This document shows, piece after piece, positions 32,654-41,566 of a stretch of DNA of 55,818 bases. The notes below the pieces were generated by a model. It had not been told where the DNA came from, searched no databases, and saw only the letters and a program-made list of their open reading frames with translations. Source of the stretch: SM23-73-3 sp049643405 (GTDB lineage: Bacteria > Zixibacteria > MSB-5A5 > SM1-73); the NCBI GenBank assembly GCA_049643405.1, contig JBARPX010000179.1, positions 1 to 55,818 on the forward strand, written 5' to 3'. Both the position numbers and the translations under genes were made by a program. Position 1 is the stretch's first letter. Every line of letters starts with the position of its first letter.

Positions 32654-33667
32654 CTAAAATTCAAAGCCTAAGGAGAACCGATGAACGCTGGAGAGATGGG
32701 AGAAATCGGCCCAGGCGTAACTTATGTCCAACTTGGTGTTCTTGCCCGCATCGATTTTCACGCCGCCCCCCAGCGTCAACCCTTCCTCCTCATAATTCAG
32801 CTTGTATCCGCCTCTTAAGGAGAAGGTCTCCTTCCACTGATACTCACCGCCCAGGCTGGCCTGCTGAACGTTGTCGTTGGGATGCTTCGCCTCCGCGGTC
32901 ACGGTGAATTTTGACTCCGGGGAATCGACTAAGTCATAGGCCATTCCGAATCTGAAGGTGAGGGGCAGATCATACGGGTCCACGGCCAGCTTGGCCTTGA
33001 CGTTGTCGTAGTTGGGATTTCCGGGTTGGGGATTATGGTAAGTATCCAGCTCCGGCCCTCCCAGTTTCATCTCCGGCCCCAGATTGGAGATGTTCATGCC
33101 CATTCTCAGGCTTTTGAAACCAGTGTAAAACAGGGTGCCGAAGTCGAAGGCAAATCCAGAAGCTCTCTCCTCGGATATGCTCTCCCATATGTATTTCCCA
33201 TTTATGCCGGCAGAAAACCTGTCGGTTAGCTTTCGAGCATATCCCAGCGTTAAAGCATAGGACGATGCGGTAAAGGTTTCACCAGTCCCCTCGGGCTCCT
33301 CCAGTGTGGTAATCTCCATGTTACCCATGGTCAGGGCGGTGATGCTGACGCCGAAGGCGCTGTATTCGTCCAGAGATTTTCCAAAGGCAGCATGGTTTAG
33401 CTGCACGTCCAGTATCCAATCCACATTGGTCAGCGATAAATTGGATTCGGGTATCTCGGTAAGCGCCGCAGGATTCCAGTAGACGGCGTAAGCATCATTC
33501 ACGCAGGCTACCGATGCCTCACCCATGGCCACGTACCTGGCTCCCATTCCGATCTTAAGGAATTGGGCTCCCACCGTGCCCACCCTGGAGAACTCACCGG
33601 TATAGGCGGCGTTCGCCAGGCTGAGAATCATTACGATGGCAAGCAGGCCAATCACTCTCGTCTTCAT
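32654..33667 (-). CDS. PorV/PorQ-like outer-membrane beta-barrel protein
   Basis: The 337-aa protein has a signal peptide (about 1-20) and the start 'AQFLKIGMGARYVAMGEASVA' with 'AYAVYWNPAAL', the hallmark of the PorV/PorQ (FadL-like) family. Regular amphipathic strands follow and it ends in Phe ('HRFSLGFEF'), as outer-membrane barrels do. PorV helps bring T9SS cargo to the surface in Bacteroidetes; similar proteins occur in many FCB phyla without a proven T9SS. GGGGGAAGA precedes the ATG. It follows two genes on the same strand whose product tails look like T9SS-type sorting domains, so a shared export function is plausible but unproven. Confidence 0.85.
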   Translation of the reverse strand: MKTRVIGLLAIVMILSLANAAYTGEFSRVGTVGAQFLKIGMGARYVAMGEASVACVNDAYAVYWNPAALTEIPESNLSLTNVDWILDVQLNHAAFGKSLDEYSAFGVSITALTMGNMEITTLEEPEGTGETFTASSYALTLGYARKLTDRFSAGINGKYIWESISEERASGFAFDFGTLFYTGFKSLRMGMNISNLGPEMKLGGPELDTYHNPQPGNPNYDNVKAKLAVDPYDLPLTFRFGMAYDLVDSPESKFTVTAEAKHPNDNVQQASLGGEYQWKETFSLRGGYKLNYEEEGLTLGGGVKIDAGKNTKLDISYAWADFSHLSSVHRFSLGFEF

Positions 33668-33832
33668 TCTTCCCCCTTGTTTTGCGGGATTCCTTTGGTT
33701 GATTCTCCCAATGGGAGTCTCTGGCTCCTTCTCTTACCTTGCCAACCCCTGGATGACTGTCGGAGTCGACTTGAATAAGACAGCGTTTTGGGTTATCCAA
33801 CCAAATCCGTTTGATACGTTTAATCCGTTGAC

Positions 33833-36481
33833 CTATTTTATTATGGCGAATTTACCCAGCTTCTGTCCATACTCTGAGTCCACATGATAGTAATAGACAC
33901 CCGGCACGATGCCTTGCTGGTTTTTGTTCAGCAGGTCCCAATCCTCGGTTCCGGTTCCGTTGTCATGCTCAATCACCCTCACCAGATCTCCAGCCAGGGT
34001 GTAGATGCGGATAGCACATTCCTCCGGCAGGTGGGTAAACTGGATTTTTCGCAGTCCCTCCGTGGTCTCCCACAGGGCATGAGCTATGTATGGATTGGGC
34101 ACCACCTTGATTTCGGAAAGCTCGTCTTTCGCCTTCCCTGCATCTACTCCTCCGGCGCGGAAAACGAACTCATCATCCGGGCCGTTCAGCTTTGCGCCCT
34201 CAATCTGGTAAACGTCCCCCGGTGCATATCCGGTGTCGGTGGGAGTAAAAGCAAAGAACCAGGCGTGATAGTAGGGGAACGCCTCTGGGTGAGGTTGTCC
34301 GTCGTAAGGGACGTTCACGATGTCCAGGTAGTCCCCGTGATCTGCGTCCCACACTCCGTTCTGTGCCCAGTCATACACCTCCACTAAAATCTGCTGATTG
34401 GTGCTGGTGTTCCACACCTCAAAAGGAACCCACACCGGAGTAACGTCATCAAAGAAGCTGTATGCCTGTGAGCCCTGCTCGGTAAATCTGAACTCATAAG
34501 TGCAACGGAAATGTATGTCTCCACCTACGGGAAAGCCGAAGGTCTCTCCCATGCTTCCCAGGAAATGATACATGTGCAGGGTGGCGTCGGAGGTGCCAAA
34601 CTGCGTCTGGCCGTATGAACTCGGCTCCCTTTCGCCGTTGGTGACGATCACCTGCATTCCATCTACCACCGGGTAGCTCTCTACGTCTCCGGACTGCTTG
34701 GTCTGGTCCGCCAGAACCGTTTCTCCGGTGGTTAAGTCGATCACGTGCCAGTAAGTGGCATACGGGTCATCGGTGAATGCGACCTTATAATCATGCCCGG
34801 TTAAGGCGCCTTGGTCGAACACCACCGGCGTGACCGTGCCCTCACTCTCCTCCTCGGTTCCATAATAATTGTGCCTGACCGTTGCTGCAGCGGTGTAGTA
34901 TCCTGCAGGATCGGTTCTGGGATAGGCGAAATTACAATTGACGTCCTCTCCCGGTCTTCCGTATGCAGTCTGCAGGGGTTCGATTGGCACACTGGTGTCG
35001 CCTTCATCGAAGGAGACCACGGAATACCAGTATTCTATCCCGTTGATTAAGTCGCGGTCGGTATAGGTATGAGGCAGAATATCGTGCGGGTTCTCCTTCT
35101 GAAAAATGGCGATGGGCACGTAATCCGGACCTAAGCTTCCGTCCGGGTTTCTCACCAGATCACCCCAGCTCTGGCCCATGTCGGTGCTTCTGTAGATCTT
35201 ATAACCTTTGAAATCCACCTCTCCACTTAGTGGATCAACCGAGCTTTCTGAGCTGTTGTCCCAGGTGAGCTTCACCTCCTGGTATCGCGGGGTGGCCACC
35301 AATTGTGCTGGCTGCGGAGGTTCGGGACCAATGAAGTAATTGTCGTACACCACCTGAGCCATGGATGCGTTATTCTTGAGATCTTCCTCGTCATATCCGG
35401 CTATCAGCGCGAAGACCACGCGAACGGTCTTCCCGGAGTTTAGACTGATTCCCCGGGTGCACTGGACATAGTATTGGTCGGTAGGGGGGAGGCTTTGATC
35501 AAACTGCTGGCTGTTGATGAACTCGTACTTCCCCTCATCGTGGCCCGGCAGATCCTCCCATCTTCCGGTGCGGAAGGCGGTCATCCCGATGTCGTCAGGG
35601 GTCTCGATGTACTTGGTCCCCATCACTCCGGTTCTTACCAGCGGCCCCCAGCCCGGATCATAGCCGTCTTCATCGTAGGTCCAGGCCAAGTTCATGGAGG
35701 GGTCAAAAGCGACCAGATCACCCAGTCTGCCATTTTCAAACGTGCCCGGAACTATGCCACCGACATCGAAATCGCAATAGAGCCCGAAGGCGAACTCGGA
35801 GTAGTCGTTCTCTGAAACGTTTTTGATCTCCAGAACCACGAACAGATAATCCTCATTGTAGTTGTAGTTCCACTGATAGACCGTCTGGGTCAGTTCCAGG
35901 CCGAGGACTGGCACGCCGCTGTTGGCGTCACAGAAACGATAATGGCTTTCCTGAAGGGAAACCGGGCCTGCATCCACCATGCCCTGGGAGAAAGTCCAGA
36001 CTTCATTGTACACCCACTCCTCAGGGCCGCTGTCCCATACCCTCCATCCGTATGCCGGCTTGCCGACTCCGAGACCGACGGTATCGGTGGGGTCGTGATT
36101 ATAGGAGGTGGGGTCCGTGGACAGGTGAATTCTGTAACTCTCCTCACCGTTTATGACCGAGGAGAGGGGCATGAAATCGTCGTCGGTATTAGCCACCACC
36201 GTATCTCCATTTGGCTTTACCGCACCCATCCAGTATTTGATCTCAGCTAAATAGTGACGTTCGGATCCCTTGGGCCACTCGCCGGAGGGTTTTCCCAGAT
36301 AGCTCTGGCCTCCGATCTGCCCCCAATTCTGGACTGTGGTGGCTACGTTCCCTTTGTTGTGAATAATCTGATCCTGCAGCGGAGTCGGGGGTTCCAAGCT
36401 CCTTTGCTGCTTTGTGCTTCCCTCTCCCCACAGGAGGAAGAACAGGATCGGAAGCAAGAGGACGGCTTTTTGCATGCGCAT
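33833..36481 (-). CDS. Large exported protein with FN3-like module and FlgD/T9SS-type C-terminal domain
   Basis: The 882-aa product begins with a signal peptide after a perfect AGGAGG site. A long beta-rich domain of unknown family follows ('SVINGEESYRIHLSTDP'). A fibronectin-III-like segment lies near the middle ('PQPAQLVATPRYQEVKLTW', 'FKGYKIYRSTDMGQSW'). The last 90 residues form a FlgD-Ig/secretion-tail domain: 'VVPNPYIAH', 'IRIYTLAGDLVRVIEHDNG', 'PGVYYYHVDS', 'KLGKFAIIK'. Such a tail targets proteins for type IX-like export or anchoring. It lies 24 bases downstream of the TonB receptor stop and is probably co-transcribed with it. Exact function is unknown. Confidence 0.8.
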   Translation of the reverse strand: MRMQKAVLLLPILFFLLWGEGSTKQQRSLEPPTPLQDQIIHNKGNVATTVQNWGQIGGQSYLGKPSGEWPKGSERHYLAEIKYWMGAVKPNGDTVVANTDDDFMPLSSVINGEESYRIHLSTDPTSYNHDPTDTVGLGVGKPAYGWRVWDSGPEEWVYNEVWTFSQGMVDAGPVSLQESHYRFCDANSGVPVLGLELTQTVYQWNYNYNEDYLFVVLEIKNVSENDYSEFAFGLYCDFDVGGIVPGTFENGRLGDLVAFDPSMNLAWTYDEDGYDPGWGPLVRTGVMGTKYIETPDDIGMTAFRTGRWEDLPGHDEGKYEFINSQQFDQSLPPTDQYYVQCTRGISLNSGKTVRVVFALIAGYDEEDLKNNASMAQVVYDNYFIGPEPPQPAQLVATPRYQEVKLTWDNSSESSVDPLSGEVDFKGYKIYRSTDMGQSWGDLVRNPDGSLGPDYVPIAIFQKENPHDILPHTYTDRDLINGIEYWYSVVSFDEGDTSVPIEPLQTAYGRPGEDVNCNFAYPRTDPAGYYTAAATVRHNYYGTEEESEGTVTPVVFDQGALTGHDYKVAFTDDPYATYWHVIDLTTGETVLADQTKQSGDVESYPVVDGMQVIVTNGEREPSSYGQTQFGTSDATLHMYHFLGSMGETFGFPVGGDIHFRCTYEFRFTEQGSQAYSFFDDVTPVWVPFEVWNTSTNQQILVEVYDWAQNGVWDADHGDYLDIVNVPYDGQPHPEAFPYYHAWFFAFTPTDTGYAPGDVYQIEGAKLNGPDDEFVFRAGGVDAGKAKDELSEIKVVPNPYIAHALWETTEGLRKIQFTHLPEECAIRIYTLAGDLVRVIEHDNGTGTEDWDLLNKNQQGIVPGVYYYHVDSEYGQKLGKFAIIK

Positions 36482-36505
36482 TTAATGACCTCCTTGGTTC
36501 TTTTA

Positions 36506-39205
36506 TTAGAAGATGAACTCAATGCCCCAGCGCACGGTTCGGGGGGCATCGTAATTTTGCGGATCTTCAGCTAACAGGCGATAGTATCGATTCACGTCTT
36601 CGGCGGTCAAAGGCCCATCTCCATCCGGGTCAACGGTCAACTCATAGTGATACCCGTCATCGTCCGGCTTGCCGGTGTTGGAGTAAACGTGCAGTATGTT
36701 CCGGCGATCGAAGAGATTCACCACCTCGGTGAAGAAGGAGAGGCGGGTCTCCTTCTCCCTGAAAAGATAAAAGTCCTTGTTGAACTTCAAATCCACCCGG
36801 TAGGTGGCGAGCATTCTTCCTCCGTTTAAGGCTCCCAGACGATTTCCCTGGTCGTCGGTCTTGGTATAGGGCATGCCGCTTCCATACTTTGCCAGCACGT
36901 TTAATCCCCAGGCTCCGGGGAGGGTCAATCCGGCAAAGTTGCCGCGCCAGTCGCGCGGAACCCGGTAATCCACATCCATGGTTAAAGTGTGCCTCTGGTC
37001 AAAGGCCAAAGGATACTCCCGTACCGGCCAGACAGGCGCGTTGGTGCCCTCAGTGAAGTAATCGTAATATCCCTCATACGCCGTCGAGGCGTTGCCCTTG
37101 GCTATCATGTAGGAATAGTTGATGGTCCCGGAAAGGTTCTTGTGGCCCGGTCTTTTGGTCAGGATAACATCCACGCCCTTCACGGTCCCGTAGTCGGCGT
37201 TAACAAACTGGGTGTAGGAACCCCCAGCGTAAACCACCTCTCGTGTGGAAGCAAGGTTGGTGAGGTCCTTATAGTAGGTGGTCACCTTCATGGTGATATC
37301 GTCTGCAAGAGCGTGGTTTACACCCAATTCGTAAGCGATGCTCTTTTCCGCCTCCATGTCCGCGTTTCCCACCAGCGGGTAGCCGGTGGTCAAATCCGCC
37401 TGAAGATTGGTGAACATGTATTGGTATGGCGGAACCTGGAAGTAGTAGCCGTAGCTGAAATGAATCACGGTTCGGTCGGAGATGGGATGAGAGATGCCCA
37501 GACGGGGACTGAGTTGAGCCTTGGGTTTGGTGTGAATCTTCCTCTCCTTGGTCACCGGATCATTCCAGTAATCGATGTCGGCGTCGAGATAATCCAGGCG
37601 CAATCCCGCGTTCACAATGATCTCCTTGAGCTCTATCTTATCCTGCAGGTAGACGGCGGCGTAGTGCGGATCGACCTCGTATTTCTCGCCGTAAGGTCGA
37701 ACGTTGAAGAACTGCTTATCATCCCACTTCAAGCGATTTATGCGGTACTCTCCTCCGAGCTTGATCTGATTGTGTTTGTCCACCTGGCTCATGATGTCGA
37801 AGCCCAGGCTGGTATATTTGGCTCCCCGGTAGTGGTATCGGGGAAAGAAATCCGGGGCAGCAGTGAAGCCGGTATAGAAATGCTCCTCCGCCGGGTTATA
37901 ATTGTCATCGTCAATGGTGCCTATGAAAACACCACTGGAATCCTCCAGATAGCCCGGCCACTGATTCCAGTAAAGGTCAAAGAGATGTTCTGGAGCCAAC
38001 TTGATGTCGGTGTAGAAATGGCTGAGCTTAACCGTGAGGAAGGTGCTCTTGGACGTGGCGTAAGAGGTTCTTGCTCCGATGCTGTAAGACTTGTTTCGGA
38101 TCTTCCCCAGCCCGTCTAAGTTGAAATCGTAGGAGATGCCGTTTACGTCTCTGTGTTCGTATCTCAAAAGCTCCCTGGTATAGTAATTGCCGCTGAGAAC
38201 CAGCTTCAAGTTGTTGGTGGGACGAAGACTGATCTTTCCCGTTCCGGTTAGGAGTTCCCTTTTGTTATGGGGGAGATACCCGTCGCTCCAGATCTTCTCA
38301 CCGGAGAAGAAGAAGGTGGCTGCGTCGCTTTGGCTGAAGGTTAACGGACCGCCCAGATTGAGGATCAGGCAGTGGTTATTGTTCCTCTTGAGTTTCTGAT
38401 ACTCTCCGGCGTTAACGTCGTAGGAGTGGACCAATCCATCGTATGCCTTGATCTTTCCGGCAAATAGGGGCCCACCTTCCCGGGTGATGGCACTGACCAC
38501 TCCGGACAGAGCCTCACCGTACTCGGCGGTGAATCCTCCCGTGGTCAGTCTCAATTCCTCCAGAGCCTCAGGGGATATTCTGGTTCCGGCTCGCCCCACC
38601 AGCGGATCCTGCACGTAGATGTCATCCAGAAAGTAGCTCACAGTGGCTTCACGTCCGCCCCTCACATGCAGGTCGCCGTATTCATCCACCACCGTGCCTG
38701 CCATGTTGGCGATCACCGACTGGATTCCCGCCGTATTGGGAAGGTAATCCAACTGCTCCCTGATCACGAAATCCGTCGAGGAGGTCAAATCCTTTTGGAT
38801 CAGGGGACGGGATGCCACCACCGTGACGCCCTTCTTCAGCTCGATGGGCGTAGAGCTTAGTCCAAAGTCGAGAGGTGTGGTCAGGTCCAAAAGCACCGTC
38901 ACCTGAGTCTGGATGATGGTCTGATACCCTATCAGGGAAGCCTCCACAACGTAGGTTCCTACCGGCACGTTGAGAATGAAGTACTCCCCATCCTCGTCAG
39001 TGGAGGTTCCGATGCTGGTGCCCTTGATCATCACCGTGGCTCCGGGCAGGGGTTGTCCGCCCTCTGAGTCTCTGACCACCCCAGCGATCTTTCCCGCGGT
39101 TCCAGCCCAGGCGAACTGACTCAGCAACAGAAATAAAAGGCCTGTCCCCAGGATCACTCTTGCGCCGAGTGAAAATCCCCTTTCACGTGTAGTTTTGCTA
39201 TCCAA
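36506..39205 (-). CDS. TonB-dependent outer-membrane receptor with carboxypeptidase-like N-terminal domain
   Basis: The TTG start at 39205 follows AAGGAGG by about ten bases and gives an 899-aa protein with a signal peptide (to about residue 35). Residues 37-120 form a carboxypeptidase-regulatory-like domain ('IAGVVRDSEGGQPLPGATVM', 'GTYVVEASLIGYQ'), then a plug domain with 'LHVRGGREATVSYFLDDI' and 'AEYGEALSGVVSAITREGG'. A barrel follows and ends in 'RWGIEFIF'. Receptors of this design import large or scarce ligands with TonB energy. Lack of a SusD partner means a polysaccharide role is not shown. The downstream genes on the same strand are the FlgD-tailed protein and the PorV-like protein. 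Confidence 0.9.
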   Translation of the reverse strand: MDSKTTRERGFSLGARVILGTGLLFLLLSQFAWAGTAGKIAGVVRDSEGGQPLPGATVMIKGTSIGTSTDEDGEYFILNVPVGTYVVEASLIGYQTIIQTQVTVLLDLTTPLDFGLSSTPIELKKGVTVVASRPLIQKDLTSSTDFVIREQLDYLPNTAGIQSVIANMAGTVVDEYGDLHVRGGREATVSYFLDDIYVQDPLVGRAGTRISPEALEELRLTTGGFTAEYGEALSGVVSAITREGGPLFAGKIKAYDGLVHSYDVNAGEYQKLKRNNNHCLILNLGGPLTFSQSDAATFFFSGEKIWSDGYLPHNKRELLTGTGKISLRPTNNLKLVLSGNYYTRELLRYEHRDVNGISYDFNLDGLGKIRNKSYSIGARTSYATSKSTFLTVKLSHFYTDIKLAPEHLFDLYWNQWPGYLEDSSGVFIGTIDDDNYNPAEEHFYTGFTAAPDFFPRYHYRGAKYTSLGFDIMSQVDKHNQIKLGGEYRINRLKWDDKQFFNVRPYGEKYEVDPHYAAVYLQDKIELKEIIVNAGLRLDYLDADIDYWNDPVTKERKIHTKPKAQLSPRLGISHPISDRTVIHFSYGYYFQVPPYQYMFTNLQADLTTGYPLVGNADMEAEKSIAYELGVNHALADDITMKVTTYYKDLTNLASTREVVYAGGSYTQFVNADYGTVKGVDVILTKRPGHKNLSGTINYSYMIAKGNASTAYEGYYDYFTEGTNAPVWPVREYPLAFDQRHTLTMDVDYRVPRDWRGNFAGLTLPGAWGLNVLAKYGSGMPYTKTDDQGNRLGALNGGRMLATYRVDLKFNKDFYLFREKETRLSFFTEVVNLFDRRNILHVYSNTGKPDDDGYHYELTVDPDGDGPLTAEDVNRYYRLLAEDPQNYDAPRTVRWGIEFIF

Positions 39206-39475
39206 TTTACAGCCCTCCTTTTTGAAAGATCGGTTAGTCTAATTAATTTGAAAACGACTCTAGTACCATACAACACCACACATATCAGAGAAAGCCCTTA
39301 TAGGCTAAACCGTTTTCATATATAAACCGAGGCTATATACTTAATCGACTCAGGGTTAAAAAACTTTAGCTGACAGAATCTGTCATCTCGAAACTGCACA
39401 TGGCTGAATCTGCGGGTCGCGCAATCGGCGTATTCGCCATGGGCGTGTCGCTGCATCAGTATCATCTTCTCCTTA

Positions 39476-41128
39476 TTATAATGGCAGTTTGACCCTGAAT
39501 GTGGTTCCTTCATCTAATTTGCTTTCCACCTGAATGGTTCCCTGGTGAGACTCGATTATCTTTGTGCATATGGATAGTCCCATGCCGTGACCGGATTCTT
39601 TTGTGGTAAATCCGGTCGTGAATACCTTTTTCAACTCTTCCTCGGACATCCCTCTTCCGGTATCGGTGACCCACATCTCCACCAGTTTGTTCTCCGGCTG
39701 GTAATCCGTGCCGATGGTTATGCTGCCTCCCTCGCCTTTTCTCTTTCCCATGGCATCGGCGGCGTTGTTCAAGAGATTGTAAAGCACCTGCTGAATCTGG
39801 CCGGAATCCACCGACAGACGAGGCAAGTTCGGTTTCAACTCGGTAAGAAAGGAGATGTTCCTGAAGATATTTTGAGGCTTTATGAAAGCCAGAGTTTTTC
39901 GAATCAGATCGTTGATGTCACATTCCGCTTTCCTTGCCTTCAGAGTCGAAAAATCCAAAAGACCTTCTGCAAAACTCTTTATTTTTTCTAAGTTGGTGGA
40001 TATAGGTTCCAGTTGCTTTTTCAGCGACTGTATCTCACCCTTTTTTATCTTCATATCCAGTATCTGAAAGTTACCCATTATCACGGTTAAGTAGTTGTTC
40101 AACTCGTGTCCGATCTCAGCGGAGATTCTTCCCTGGGTGGCCATCTTCTCCAAACTGATTATCTGCTCTTGCAAGCTCTGTAACTCCTGGTATGATCTCT
40201 CCGTCTCTATCAGCAGGATCAGGTTCTCCAGCGAAATGGCAGTTTGAATACCCAGGATAGCGAGGAGCTTCAGATCCTCCTCCGAGGGCTTTTGGTCTCC
40301 AGTAGTTTTCTTCAAGATGATGACGCCACTGGTGGATTCAGCCTTTCTCAATGGAACCAAGATCGTCTCCCCGCCCGCTTCCAGAAACTCATCCATCACA
40401 GAAGAATCCGCGAGGAAGTTCTTGAGTTGGGAGAATGGGGGATAGTCCTTCAGACTTTGGATCTGAAGAATCTCCTTCACCCCGGACCATTGTGCCATCA
40501 ATCTCTCGTCGATTTCTGTTGTGTCCTCCACAAAGAGATTTGGCTCCCGCTCTTTGGTCCGGAAGATCCGAAACTCTCTGGTTCTTATATCCCAGTAGAG
40601 GATCATCCCGCTTTTCAATCGGCTCTGCATCAGGGCGAATTCTAAGGTTAGCTTCAACAGGCTCTTGCGGTCGCCGGCGGTATACAGGATTCGGTTAAGA
40701 TCAAATAACTGAGACAACCCCTCTTTTCTGCCATCTTCAATGTTCTGGCTTCTTTTCTGGATGGCACGTGCCACAGCACTTCTTATCTCCTGGAGGTCGA
40801 AGGGCTTGAGGATATAATCGTAGGCTCCCTCCTGGATGGCTCTCTTAGCCGTGTCCAGGCTGGCATATCCGGTCATGAAGATGGCTCCCATAGATGGATC
40901 GATTTCGTGGGCGGACTGAATCAGTTCCATCCCATCCATCTCCGGCATCTTTATGTCGGTTAAGATGAAATCGAACCTCTCCCCCTTTAACTTGTCCAGC
41001 GCCTCGAGAGCCCCGGAGGAACCGGTCACCTGATGCCCCTGGCTGCGCAGGGCGTCGCAGGCGAGCTTGAGCATGATCTCCTCGTCATCAACCACTAAGA
41101 TCTTGACCGGTTCGGTTTGAGTCAGCAT
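39476..41128 (-). CDS. Response-regulator/histidine-kinase hybrid with GAF-like linker
   Basis: The 550-aa protein starts with a receiver domain (Asp14, Asp15, phospho-acceptor Asp58 in 'FILTDIKMP', lysine in 'YILKPFD'), then a GAF-like region (about 130-310), and a histidine-kinase core with His341 in 'EIGHELNNYL', N-box 'NLLNNAADAMG', 'DTGRGMS' and 'GHGMGLSI'. There is no membrane span, so it receives phosphate from another kinase and passes it on. Its ATG lies inside the end of the preceding receiver gene, seven bases before that stop, with AAGGAG upstream. No DNA-binding output is encoded in this cluster. Confidence 0.9.
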   Translation of the reverse strand: MLTQTEPVKILVVDDEEIMLKLACDALRSQGHQVTGSSGALEALDKLKGERFDFILTDIKMPEMDGMELIQSAHEIDPSMGAIFMTGYASLDTAKRAIQEGAYDYILKPFDLQEIRSAVARAIQKRSQNIEDGRKEGLSQLFDLNRILYTAGDRKSLLKLTLEFALMQSRLKSGMILYWDIRTREFRIFRTKEREPNLFVEDTTEIDERLMAQWSGVKEILQIQSLKDYPPFSQLKNFLADSSVMDEFLEAGGETILVPLRKAESTSGVIILKKTTGDQKPSEEDLKLLAILGIQTAISLENLILLIETERSYQELQSLQEQIISLEKMATQGRISAEIGHELNNYLTVIMGNFQILDMKIKKGEIQSLKKQLEPISTNLEKIKSFAEGLLDFSTLKARKAECDINDLIRKTLAFIKPQNIFRNISFLTELKPNLPRLSVDSGQIQQVLYNLLNNAADAMGKRKGEGGSITIGTDYQPENKLVEMWVTDTGRGMSEEELKKVFTTGFTTKESGHGMGLSICTKIIESHQGTIQVESKLDEGTTFRVKLPL

Positions 41129-41502
41129 AAAGTCCGTTTCTCCTTGAGATTGGAACTTCCAACCTCCTCAATGACCTCTCTTATCTCGTTCAGATCAAAA
41201 GGTTTATGCATGCAGGTTAAGGCACCCTTACTTTCTGCTTGGCGCACCAGTTGATCCGGATAGCTGTCCATCATCGCCACTGCCATCTCGGGATACAGAT
41301 TTCGAATACTTATCAGAGCTTCCAACCCATTCATTATCGGCATATGCACATCCATGAAGACGAGCTGGAATGGCTGCCTTCGGGCTAGGTTCAAGCCCTC
41401 AAGTCCGTTCTTCGCCACCGCAACCTGATGGCCGTCGTTTGTCAAAACCTCCAAAAGGAGCTTGCGGATTATGGGATCGTCGTCCACGACCAGGATTTTC
41501 AT
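41122..41502 (-). CDS. Stand-alone receiver protein with Thr-to-Asp change
   Basis: The 126-aa protein is one CheY-like receiver domain: acidic pair Asp8-Asp9, phosphorylation site Asp51 in 'LVFMDVHMP' and Lys100 in 'MHKPFD'. At the position where receivers carry the switch Thr/Ser (the neighbouring hybrid has 'FMTGY') it has Asp79 in 'AMMDSY'. That may bias the switch or change phosphatase behaviour. The gene overlaps the hybrid kinase by seven bases and lies 64 bases after the HAMP kinase, so it is probably a relay intermediate between them. Confidence 0.9.
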   Translation of the reverse strand: MKILVVDDDPIIRKLLLEVLTNDGHQVAVAKNGLEGLNLARRQPFQLVFMDVHMPIMNGLEALISIRNLYPEMAVAMMDSYPDQLVRQAESKGALTCMHKPFDLNEIREVIEEVGSSNLKEKRTLC

Positions 41503-41566
41503 AAGCTTCCCTTAAACAGAGTTTTCGCCAAACGGGTAGAATCTCCTCTTTCAGTATCGGGGCTCC

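Noticed and set aside
33833..36481. Complete type IX secretion system
   Set aside because: Only tail-like domains and a PorV-like protein are present; no PorK, L, M, N or Sov-like gene is in the window.
36989..38119. 376-codon antisense frame inside the TonB receptor
   Set aside because: No motif or start signals; the sense frame is a full receptor.
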